Shown: one piece after another, positions 1-23,727 of the stretch
How positions within the stretch are numbered: the stretch's first letter is position 1
How the letters are laid out: each line of letters opens with the position of its first letter
Assembly (NCBI RefSeq): GCF_001186125.1
Contig: NW_014040177.1
Coordinates: 33,875-57,601 of the forward strand
Direction: 5' to 3'
Length of the DNA stretch: 23,727 nt
DNA from: Sphaeroforma arctica JP610
Taxonomy: Eukaryota > Opisthokonta > Ichthyosporea > Ichthyophonida
The notes under the pieces: generated by a model
Database searches by the model: none
Told to the model about the DNA's origin: nothing
The model's input: the letters and a program-made list of their open reading frames with translations, nothing else
Position numbers and translations under genes: made by a program

Positions 1-25
1 ACACATATTATTATATATTATATAT

Positions 26-59
<34 letters not shown>
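1..59. repeat. TA-rich microsatellite
   Basis: ATT/TA simple repeat that becomes a pure (TA)n run. There is no coding potential. Confidence 0.9.
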
Positions 60-62
<3 letters not shown>

Positions 63-564
63 TCATCTTAGACCGAGTATGTGTGCGCGGCGGGGAATGT
101 GTGTGGTACTATATGTGTGTGCTAATAAAGGTTAGAGTTTGGTGTGAACTGTTGTGTATATAAATACATGTATAGCTATATACCAGGTTCTAACTATTCC
201 GTGACGCTATATGTACTTGTTTGTGGACAGGTTGTATTCTGTTGGGGATGCCCAGTAACAAATGAAGACACATCTGCCGTGTGTGTGTGTCAAATTCGTC
301 TGCGTTTTCCATTTGTTTGCTATGAAGCGTTATTGTATCGCATCCAATTAAGGTACATTCCAGTACAACAGTCATAAGTAAGTGCATACCGTCATAATTC
401 ACGGAAAGCTATTTATAGCCCAAGTTGTCACTAGAGGAGTACTAGTCTACCTACTTTTCACAACCTCTCAAAGCCCCGCCCGCTCTAACCTGCTCGGATC
501 TATTTATAGCACAAAGTGTCACAGGCGGAGTAGTAGCTCACCTACCTGTCACAACCTATCACAG
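60..564. other. Upstream flank / intron without recognised gene
   Basis: No exon of the downstream remodeller gene could be placed here, although its first placed exon begins mid-codon at 565, so at least one coding exon must lie upstream. A good donor-like GTAAGT sits at 378. The open stretch before it (144-377, plus strand) resembles no family and ends in a stop just before that site, so I do not call it. Positions 409-590 hold a diverged tandem duplication, listed separately. Confidence 0.6.

Positions 565-590
<26 letters not shown>
409..590. repeat. 91-bp diverged tandem duplication covering an exon's 3' splice site
   Basis: Copy 1 starts at 409 and copy 2 at 500; both begin CTATTTATAGC. 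They align over about 65 bases up to the acceptor: CTCTCAAAG in copy 1 against the used CTATCACAG in copy 2 (AG at 563-564). Beyond it both have a CCCCGCCC-type stretch. The first copy is therefore an old duplicate of the intron end and acceptor of the first placed exon. Confidence 0.7.
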
Positions 591-16074
<15,484 letters not shown>

Positions 16075-16425
16075 TTACATTGCTGTAGTTCAAAATTAAC
16101 ACAATGGCGGAGTATGAGTAGTATACGGAGCTTACACGGATAAACGTGATAGTCCGATGGATGACAGGCCGATATACCATATATCTATTTGACGGTACTC
16201 GAAAAGCTGAAGCTATCCCTAAGGTATTCTATTGGTATCGTAAAGCTGGTATGGTATCACGTTTGTTCCCGCCGTATGATAAACGGATCGACAGACTTCG
16301 ATCAACTGTCGGTATAATGGCCTACTGTTGCCTCACGCATATGTTTCCGGTCTCATCGGGTGAACAACGGTATAAAATCAGCGAAATGCTGGGATGGATT
16401 GTAGGTATTCAGAAATAAATAAAGT
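16075..16425 (+). other. Probable 3' UTR with poly(A) signals
   Basis: Two overlapping AATAAA hexamers lie at 16414-16423, about 340 nt after the stop. A 90-codon open frame (16146-16418) spans most of this stretch. I cannot link it to any family and do not call it a gene. Confidence 0.45.
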
Positions 16426-16889
16426 GAATATCGAATGGCAAATTTCCTAGATGTATCAGACCACTTGGGCCACTCCTATTTGGCTTTGTATTGCCTTCAG
16501 AAAGTGAAACACTTGTCTCCCTTCTAATAAAATTTGTAGCGAGATATTGCCGTTCTGACCATGATGCTTCCTACATAGTCTTTGCAGATACCACCTTCTT
16601 ACATATCACAGATCTATTCAAAAAGCGGTTGTGAAGTGTCATCCGAGGAGTCCCAATGCAGGCGTGTTCTACATTTTCAGAACGATCAGTACTGAAGTTC
16701 TGAGGAAATGGGTCGCGTCTATAAATCGTGAAATTCATGGTATTGCGATAAAGTGCTAAAAGCACTATTACCTTCTACCACGTGCCCTGCACTGTGCCAT
16801 ATTGCGGCTGCGTGTCAAGTACTCTGTATACTTCAGTATTCTAGCCAAACCGCCCATGTGTAGCTTCTACGACGGAAGTATCGCACACT

Positions 16890-17110
16890 CAGATATCCAA
16901 CTACAATACTTCCGCTGATGTTACCCTTTGCGTGGCTGATTTGCAGGATACTGTATGTTGCCGGCGTTGAAAAGTTGTGCATACATTTTACATTACTTCT
17001 GGCCAGTATGCGCAACACCACGAAGAAATCATATTTTGGTATGACACTCGCGCATGATTGCCAGGTGGCCGAAGCTAGGCCTATCCATGGCACCTTCACT
17101 CTATAAATAT
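16890..17110 (-). mobile_element. Fossil part: integrase H2C2-type zinc-binding region
   Basis: On the minus strand a short segment reading SFGHLAIMRECHTK, with a nearby NAGNIQYPANQP, resembles the 'GHxGxxRT...CxxCxxxK' zinc-binding head of Ty3/gypsy integrases. It is part of the broken element at 16.6-19.8 kb. Confidence 0.5.
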
Positions 17111-17399
17111 ATCTTGGACTCGTCAATACAAAGGTTGTCGTGTTGTCAATAGTGGTATGCCAGACTAAATGAGTATAACTCAGAAAAATTGTCTCAATTA
17201 TCAATCGGCTACACAGGCATACTATGGTGAGACAGCCTCAACGATATCGAATGAACATATGTACTGAATATTAAAATATGCTAATCTTGAAAAGTTTTAC
17301 TATCACCTGTCTGCCCAATGAAGGCCATATCTAGCTCACATCTCACGAGAGCGATCTATGTAGGCACCTTAGGTCTCTTGGATGCAGGGGTCAGCAGGT

Positions 17400-17630
17400 T
17401 TCGTATTGCAATGCAATACTAAACGCACGTAAAGCCATGTATGATCGGGTATCGACAAGATGATGGATATACTGAAGACTTTTGATGACATGCCATATTA
17501 AAGTGTGTACCATATAGGTAGACTTTAGACAACTCGAAAGCCAAAAATATTGCCAATAATTCCCGCTTTGTAGTATAATTACGCTGCGAAGCATCTAGGC
17601 TCCTGTTAAAGAACTGTACATGTTTTGGTT
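17400..17630 (-). mobile_element. Fossil part: RNase H domain
   Basis: The minus strand contains SLDASQRNYTTKRELLAIFL, which is very close to the 'RSLxxAExNYSxTEKELLAIV' signature of gypsy-type RNase H. VYLYGTHF follows at the expected distance ('HYLYGRxF'). This is the strongest evidence for the element. Confidence 0.65.
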
Positions 17631-18137
17631 TGCAGGGTTTCAGGGTTTTTTTAGGTACAAGCTCCCTGATACGATGGCCAACAACAACAAAGGTTAAATC
17701 CTCTACTTCGACAGAATAAAAGAGAGTACATTTTAAATTCGATCTTACTTACGAGAGGATTTTACATATCGTTATTTTGTGCGCCCTGCTGGTCTCGGCG
17801 TAGGGTGGGGAAGTAATGGCTGTCCCGTGAAGCTAGTCTGCAAGATGTAAGAATCAGCCCAAAAGAAGAACAACTTTTGTGGTAAATAGTATTTTCATTC
17901 GCAGTACCATAAGTGTTAATAATACATACTTTAGTAAAATATTCCTAAGCACTTTGTGTATCAATTCCCAAAGTGGGTACATCCATCCATCCACTATCGA
18001 CCAGTCGTGCTTAAATGCACTTTCCTTATCATCTGCGGTCCAGAATCGAGCCAGTTATAGCATGTCGTTTGTTCCTCTTTCTTGACAGCCGGCTTGTCCG
18101 CCGATGCCGATGTTAAAGACGTGGCAGAAGCAGAGGC

Positions 18138-18969
18138 TTAGTCAACTGACAGAGGTGCTATATCATTGCTATTAGGCAAGTTCCTTTTTTTTGCGGTTTG
18201 CGACTCTATCGTTTTGTGTGTGACCTCTGTCACTCTGGTCGAGACGTGCTTGATCGTTGTGATCTTAGTCATGAGCACTACTGCGCAGGCGCTGAATGCG
18301 CTGAATATTCGCCTGGTGACGCTGTCATCGTCGGGTAAGTCCACCGTTGAGGCCTGGGTCACGCTGTCCTGTGGATTCATTGATACGATTGTCGAGGCGG
18401 GCTGTGACTGGTCGTTGGCAAACCCCTTCAATAGGCGCCAAAGGTGCCTGAGAGCCCATTAAATTCACAAGTTGTAGATATGGAAGGGGCATAAAGTGTA
18501 ACGCGGAATATCTCACGTACGAAGAGGCCTACCTCGTCTGCAGCGTGCTGGAGACTTATAAAGAACTTCTCAAGTTTGGGATAAATGGACATCAAGTAAA
18601 TTAGTTTTCGTGCAACCGGATCAGTAACTAGTACAAGATTCATAACTGGGCTGCCGCCTCGGCGACCACAAAATGTACCATTTTGTCTAGTTGCGCTTCC
18701 TCTTCGGGGTTACACGAGATCGGGACTACTGCGTAGAGTTTCGCCTGTAGTGCGGAATTGCGAGCTGCTTCTACCACAAACTCTTGTTGTGCTCGCTGAT
18801 TTTTGTTGACTACCTGGTATACCATTGTGGCGGCCTTTGCAGGCTGCCCAAATGTGAGCTTGGTGGCTGACAATTGAGGCGTGCTGCTAGTGTCTACATC
18901 AGTCGGAGCCACAATTGGGCTCTTCAGAAAGGACGCGAAGTCGACCGGTTCCATGTCGGTGTCCGTCAC
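18138..18969 (-). mobile_element. Fossil part: gag-like region
   Basis: Three adjoining minus-strand open segments (18640-18969, 18428-18643, 18138-18431) have coding-like composition and are rich in Ala, Gln and acidic residues. They lie upstream of the RNase H remnant in the order expected for gag. There is no sequence signature strong enough for a firm family call; it could be another old gene. Confidence 0.35.
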
Positions 18970-19779
18970 CGCTACTTTTCGATTGGTAATGACGAGATGA
19001 ATTCAGTCAACAGGTCGGCACAACACGCCGTTCCTTTGCGGCATTCTCTGATCAGTCCATGTCATGTCTGAGAATTCGTCTGGTGTAGGGTTCCACATAA
19101 TGGGGAATAGTCGCCTGCTATGCGCATCAAACGCCAGCGATAAGATGTGCAGGCAGGACGAAGATGTCAGCCTTCTACGTCACGCAATGCAGGGCTGAAT
19201 TTGTACGGCAGATTTGCCCATGAACAGCCTTCGTATGACCTGGTTCAATGCCGGTGCAATCTCAAGTAGTCATATACACCGCGAGGGCCTGAAGGAGCTG
19301 CCCCTTGAGACTAGCATACGGCTCCAATTCTTCCCTGAAATCGGGACTGAGAGCACTGTGGGCATTGTTGCAAGAAACCAGAAGTACAGCAGGAACCTAT
19401 ATACGTACTGTCGTGTATATTGAGCTAAACGATGATACTGACAGCATTATTGACATGCTGGGTCGAGGTTTCAATAATAGGGATAATATTATTTATTTCA
19501 AGAAAAAGGTGAGTTGCAATGTATGTATGTTACAATGTATGAACATATGGTATGGCTCTCATAGCCGTTGTAGTGGTTCGGAAAAGATCGATGGGAAGAA
19601 GTGGTCAATAAATTCCCGTTTGAAGCTTGGGCCAAGTGAGTCGACGATCATCACTTTAAAAAGTACATCTTGCTGGTACAGGGACGAGTGTAGTTCGGTA
19701 CTCCTTGGAGTGACTGGGATGAGGCGCCCGACAATACGAAAAAAAATGCAGTGCGGTTTAGCCACCGGCGCACTGTTCC

Positions 19780-21180
19780 TCTTTGTTTTAACCTTTTATT
19801 GCCAAAATAATTACCATTCTTTTAATTTCAAAATCCTATTTTGTTAAAACACCAAAAAAAAAGCATCGCATTTTACTGCGTTTTTTTTACAAGCACAGCC
19901 AATCTGACAGTGAAATATTCTGAATCCACAAAATGACAATATACAATAATATTTTTGGAAACAAACAAAAGACAACTGACGCCTGAACCAGAACGGCTGC
20001 CGGGTGGTTGACTCTTGACCGGGGTGAGATATATATGAAAACATCCCCCCGGGCCTGGCCCCCGCAGACATAATGTTTGATTCTGTTTCAGACTTTTGAG
20101 TTTCAGCACTTTATTTCTTGAATATTTATTTAATTCATAACCAACCATAAGACGTAGCTTAGTAGTTATGACTCTGTACTGAGGATGAAAGAGTACGCTT
20201 GATAGAAGAGTCAGAGAGGAGCTTCGGAATTAAGAGAGTTCAGACTTCAGTTGGGACTTGGGTCTTGGGTCTTGGCCTTGAGTGATGGACTGATGAGCGA
20301 TGGGTCTCCCACTCCCAGTCCCAGACTGGTTATGTAGTCTAATTCCAACAAGTAATACAGCAAAGAGACCTGCAAAGTGAAAACGTATATTTATTTACTA
20401 AATATTTCGTTATTTTCTCGGTTATATTTTTTACCACCAGGTTTTAGGAAAAATTTGTTTTTAGAAAATATCGAATCTTGAATCACGTGGAAAACTAGAG
20501 TCTGGAGTCTGGAATCCATCTGCCTGCATACAATTGTTTTCGTTTCTTTCATAAAAAACAAACCATATTTTTTTTTCTATTTTGTTGTTGATCAAAAAAT
20601 AATTATATATATACCGTTTACCCAAGAACAACTCTTTAGTTTTATTTTAAAAATTGCCTTTTTTTTTTAATAAAACAATGTTGTTGTTTTTAGAATTCTA
20701 TTCCAATTCTGGTGTAATTTTATAATAAATAAATATTTAAATAATTAAAAAAAAGTATTTAACCTAAAAAACCAATACTTATTTTTCCTCTTCTTGGGGT
20801 TAAATAGTATTTATTTAGCCTCCCTCAGAGTCTCGAGACAGGCTCAGGCCTCAGGCCGCAGACTCAGAGCCTCTAACATAAGGCAGTCAGGCGGCAGGCC
20901 TTCAGATGTTCAGCGGCAGCCCTCAGGGCCCAGCCCAAACCATCCTCTCTACTCAATAGTCAGTACTAGCTCTATTTTTAAAAATATTATTTTTAAATAC
21001 TACTAGTAATAGACCTCTCTCTGAGAGAGACGACTACTCTAGTAGAGTTTCTGTAGCTAGCACTTCTACTGAGTAGAGAGCGAGCGAGAGAGAGAGTAAA
21101 TACCGAGAGCGAGAGAACTCTTTTTTTTTAATAGAGTAGAGAGAAAGCCTATATTTATTTTATGTTTTAGCCAACTTTTA
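19780..21180. other. A/T-homopolymer and CT/GA-rich island, no gene
   Basis: Composition changes near 19.79 kb to long A and T runs, then to pyrimidine/purine tracts. One CTCAG/CAGGC-rich stretch lies at 20815-20940 and a GAGAGA tract at 21060-21130. Small palindromes occur (TACTAGTA, CTCTCTCTGAGAGAG, TTTTTAAAAATATTATTTTT). There are no credible ORFs. It could be an inserted non-coding repeat; its ends are not defined. Confidence 0.5.
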
Positions 21181-21427
21181 GGGTTTTCTTGTTCTTCACA
21201 CCTCTATTTAACCTCACAGCCTTCTAAATTGACAATTTTAGGGAGGCTATGTCTGACCTCCTGTCAAACGTGAATCTGAAGTTTGGGGTATCCGTATATA
21301 TATGAGCAAATACAAAATTTTCGTCTTTCACCTTAGATGTGATAACCTCGTCTGTGTGTGTGTACACAGATACCTACTAGCTAGTCAAGAGTATCATACA
21401 TTTAAAAAATACTCGGTCTTACAAACG
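21181..21427. other. Upstream region of the PA14 gene
   Basis: TTAGGGTTTT-like patch at 21179. No TATA box or other promoter element can be assigned with confidence. Nothing else is seen. Confidence 0.4.
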
Positions 21428-23518
21428 ATGCACTGTTCAATCTCAGAGCGTTGCATCTTAGCACTGCTTGCACTTGCACACGCATCACATGGATTTAATC
21501 ACCTGCAGTACTGGCAGTACCGAACGGGGAGCCTACGGCCAATATTACCCAGACTACTCAGATGCTAGCAGGTGTGGTAACAACCAGCCCAATCCAAATC
21601 TGGCTCACATACACTATGACCGTGTAGATGCCACAGGAGTCAACTTCAATGTGATCGGTGGCTTACGGGTAAGTTTCAGGCGCTTCTTTCGTGTTTCTTG
21701 GTATATTGTTAATGTGAATATATACTGTGAACTACACACTGATAACTACTTGGCTACATCCGCTTGTTATTGATTAGCTTCTTATTTATTTCTCCCATGT
21801 GCGAGATAACGTAGTGATGCTTCAGGCAGGTCGAGATTCTAACATCACCCTTCAAAGTATTTATAGCTAACGCATTAATTCTCTGTTCTTACTTAGGGGA
21901 ACGTTGATCCGCAAGGATTTCATTACAGCGCGCCAGAAATGATCGAAAGAGTCTTCATCCGTTGGAATTTCAGGATGATCTTCCCGTGTACAGGAAGCTA
22001 CACAATATACATATACGCAGATGATGGCATGAGAATATACATGAATACCAAGCTTATTGCGAGCGATTATGGCTGCCACCCCGATCGACAAAGAGAGGGC
22101 AACAGTATGTATTTAACCAAGTGAACCTTGTGAGATATTTTTCGTTTATTTTGATCCTTATTCTATGTGCTGATCTTGTTTATCCCCTTTTTGTATAGGC
22201 TGAGCATCTGCGGACAGATGTTGTGAATAAATGACAGGTATGGGCGTAAATTTGTTCTCGTATCCATGTCGCAAGCTTGACGTATTATTACACTGCCGTG
22301 TCTCACGGGCTCTGCCATTGCCGAATGTACTATAAAACTGCTATTGTTGACGTTTATAATACATTCCTTCAGCTATATAAATTGATACGTATTGAATTCG
22401 ATTTAAATGCCATTTATTAAGGCTGTGTATTAGCCTTGAACAAGACGTTTTCAGAACTCAAATTCTCTTTTCGTGCGTATCTAAGTGCTCGGCATTTTAA
22501 ATGGAGGCTGGATCCGTACGCTCCATGGAGGTCAACTTTTACGAATATACTGGAGGTATGGTTGCTCGAATGCAATGGACGCCGCCGGGTGCTTCTGGAG
22601 TATCGAACATCCCAGCTGAGTACATGGTACCGAGTATGACTGCAGAGGTATGATAACGATTGTTCACGTCCGTACAAATCGAGTCAAATAAGCCCAGTTA
22701 ATGTAGCATATATTTGATACACACGTTTGCATCTCATCAGTGGATGCTTTGCTAATTCTAGGCGTTTTTGATGGCTACTTCGTATGAGAATCTATATGTC
22801 TCTCTTTACGACACTCTACCTGTCACTTTAACTAATGTCTGGCACCGCACCATGAGCTCCATACGTCAGTTTTGTAAAGCGCAAAAACAGCAGCATATGC
22901 ATTGTGATCTGAATGATAACACAGCCCCGTTAAGATGCGACTGCTACGTCCTCGTACACTTTAGGTATTGGTGACCACACACGATACAATTACCGTGAGC
23001 GGCAAACCCGAAATCGAGTTTTTCGAGGCACGCCTTTTGGAAAAGCCAACTGAAATCGTGTACGTCGATATCTTCAATCTGGCCGGAGGGGACATCTTTG
23101 ACGTTGACAAGTGCGTCCTGGTGCTCACTCCTGAGAATTGGGAAACCCCACAGGTTTGTTGATCGGTGCGCTATTCATTCGTCATTTGTTTTGTGATTTG
23201 TTTCAATTGTTATTAGAGTGCTTCAGAAGGACTGGCAAATTTGGGTTTCTTTGTGGTGGTATGTCATCAATTATTCTATCCACGCAGATATAATATAAAC
23301 TTCAAAAGATTGTTCTCGTGTCAGTGCTAATTTGCTTGGCACTGGTTGAAAGTAATCAATCGATAGTGGATCTTTTTTTCTTGGACGCAAATGACACGGA
23401 GCCTTTTCACATTTTGTTTTCGTAAAACATCACCTTGTCACATTACGCTATCAGTATTTCATCAATTTAGATGGAGATCACCGCTTTGGAGACAGCACAA
23501 GCACACTTTCACCACTGA
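21428..23518 (+). CDS. PA14-domain protein with a Calx-beta-like module (multi-exon, partly resolved)
   Basis: Likely secreted or surface protein. PA14 domains are beta-barrel carbohydrate- or ligand-binding modules. Supported exons are about 21462-21668, 21897-22104 (or to about 22121), 22507-22647, 22965-23153 and, less surely, 23471-23518. PA14 hallmarks in order: GAYGQYYPDYSD; VFIRWNF; CTGSYTIYIYADDGMRIYMN; SMEVNFYEYTGG; RMQWTPPG. The 22965 exon adds a beta-sandwich module ending LVLTPENWETPQ, as in extracellular Calx-beta/adhesin repeats. A signal-peptide-like sequence (MHCSISERCILALLALAHAS) begins at 21428 but in a different frame from PA14. The joint between the second and third exons is also unresolved in frame. 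The gene is either functional with splicing I cannot see, has assembly errors, or is decaying. Confidence 0.65.
21462..21668 (+). CDS. PA14 gene exon 1 (5' end unclear)
   Basis: Donor GTAAGT at 21669, phase 0 exit. Encodes ERGAYGQYYPDYSDASRCG and then HIHYDRVDATGVNFNVIGGL, the PA14 entry strand. The frame closes upstream at 21459. ATG 21428 opens a signal-like peptide one frame off. Internal AGs near 21507-21516 could be acceptors if the true first exon is elsewhere. Confidence 0.7.
21897..22104 (+). CDS. PA14 gene exon 2: core of the domain
   Basis: Acceptor TTACTTAG, phase 0 entry. Encodes GNVDPQGFHYSAPEMIERVF, then the canonical 'GxYxFxxxxDDGxRLxxxxxL' stretch as GSYTIYIYADDGMRIYMNTK. A GTATGT donor lies at 22105. 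Alternatively reading continues NSMYLTK to about 22121, which fits PA14 alignments better. Confidence 0.85.
22507..22647 (+). CDS. PA14 gene exon 3: end of PA14
   Basis: Encodes AGSVRSMEVNFYEYTGGMVA, then RMQWTPPGASG and IPAEYMVPSMTAE. It corresponds to the 'AGxHxIxVeYfExxGxAxlxLxW.pPG' end of PA14. The start is uncertain because the acceptor (AATGGAG) lacks a pyrimidine tract. Donor GTATGA at 22648, phase 0. Confidence 0.75.
22965..23153 (+). CDS. PA14 gene exon: Calx-beta-like module
   Basis: Acceptor CACTTTAG, donor GTTTGT at 23154, 63 codons, phase 0/0. Encodes VSGKPEIEFFEARLLEKPTE, then VYVDIFNLAGGDIFDVDKC and LVLTPENWETPQ. The 'LxKPTxxVxVxI...LxxTPENWxxPQ' layout matches extracellular Calx-beta/bacterial-adhesin-like repeats. 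Confidence 0.8.
23471..23518 (+). CDS. PA14 gene possible last exon
   Basis: Acceptor CATCAATTTAG, phase 0 entry. Encodes MEITALETAQAHFHH and then TGA. In such modules NWxxPQ is followed by 'xVxVxAxxD', which MEITALET fits. An alternative 42-nt exon at 23217-23258 (phase 0/0) is possible. The remainder to 23727 shows nothing recognisable. Confidence 0.4.
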   Translation: MEITALETAQAHFHH

Positions 23519-23727
23519 AACTTACTATATCCTTATGTCGTGAGCAGCCTTGTTGAAAAACATACTTCGGTACTTGATGCGACTTATAGCACATCCGAAG
23601 GGTATAAGTTATTCGGTGATGATATGATATTCTGTAGACCCATGGGGACTTTGTAGCATTCACAAGTACAAGAACACTTTCTTAACACCCCACGTATTTC
23701 CCGCTTCGAATTTTGTACCAGAGAGTG

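Larger units (their letters stand above)
16560..19770 (-). mobile_element. Broken Ty3/gypsy-type LTR retrotransposon fossil (boundaries approximate)
   Basis: Minus-strand order is gag-like region (about 19.8-18.0 kb), RNase H remnant (about 17.63-17.40 kb), then integrase zinc-binding remnant (about 17.1-16.9 kb), with possible integrase core debris down to about 16.56 kb. Reverse transcriptase was not found between gag-like and RNase H, so the middle is probably lost. I see no LTR pair. The element is clearly dead, with many breaks, and looks old. The gag-like assignment rests on position and coding-like composition only. Confidence 0.55.

Noticed and set aside
144-377. 77-codon open frame followed by GTAAGT
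   Set aside because: No resemblance to the N terminus of the remodeller, a stop immediately before the donor, and a phase that does not suit the 565 exon.
16146-16418. 90-codon plus-strand open frame after the remodeller stop codon
   Set aside because: No recognisable domain or splice context; most likely 3' UTR. Mentioned only because it ends next to the AATAAA signals.
19305-19847. 180-codon plus-strand open frame
   Set aside because: No family resemblance. It runs into the A/T-homopolymer island, and the opposite strand looks equally coding-like and fits the fossil.
22199-22237. Possible 39-nt mini-exon (GTATAG acceptor, ACAG|GTATGG donor)
   Set aside because: All entry phases lead to a stop within it, and the PA14 alignment does not need it.
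22768-22974. 68-codon open frame between PA14 exons
   Set aside because: Has an acceptor-like TTCTAG and a plausible strand-like LYVSLYDTLPVTLTNV. The only donor-like site gives a phase incompatible with the next exon, so it is not called.

Overview
The window is intron-rich eukaryotic DNA, about 10-12% coding. It holds most of one conserved gene, an old retroelement remnant, and the start of a second host gene. The long tandem-repeat-filled introns, GTATGT/GTAAGT/GTGAGT donors, plant-type CCCTAAA telomere-like tracts inside introns, and a secreted PA14-domain protein next to a SMARCAD1-type remodeller suggest a unicellular eukaryote. An ichthyosporean-like holozoan is my best guess, but that is inference only.

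Positions 565-16074 (+) encode a SNF2-family chromatin remodeller of the Fun30/ETL1/SMARCAD1 subgroup. I could place 19 exons whose phases all agree, giving 680 residues to the stop codon. They run from an acidic linker through a hairpin-like segment (RLPGLGARG...LRPF) and all SNF2 helicase motifs: [52 protein letters not shown] and DRAHRVGQT. The N-terminal part, where relatives carry CUE domains, was not found. It lies upstream of the window or in exons I cannot recognise.

The most unusual signal lies in this gene's introns. At about ten of the 19 exons, the neighbouring intron carries one or more degraded copies of the exon's own edge, meaning the splice site plus 7-70 bases of exon. Some are single copies (exons at 5986, 10715, 11818, 13247 and 15495). 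Others are minisatellites whose unit contains the splice junction (donors of the exons ending at 2962, 6118, 8020 and 10845; acceptor of the exon at 2868). Several copies adjoin CCCTAAA tracts. I read this as intron growth by repeated local duplication across exon edges, sometimes with telomere-repeat insertion, leaving fields of decoy splice sites.

Positions 16.1-19.8 kb hold a probable 3' UTR with AATAAA signals near 16.42 kb. They then hold a broken Ty3/gypsy-type LTR-retrotransposon fossil on the minus strand. RNase H and integrase zinc-binding segments are recognisable and a gag-like part less so. Positions 19.8-21.2 kb form an A/T-homopolymer and CT/GA-rich island without genes.

Positions 21.43-23.52 kb (+) hold a second multi-exon gene. 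It encodes a PA14 domain and then a beta-sandwich module ending in a TPENWETPQ motif, as in Calx-beta-like extracellular repeats. It is probably a secreted or surface protein. Two of its joints are unresolved in frame.
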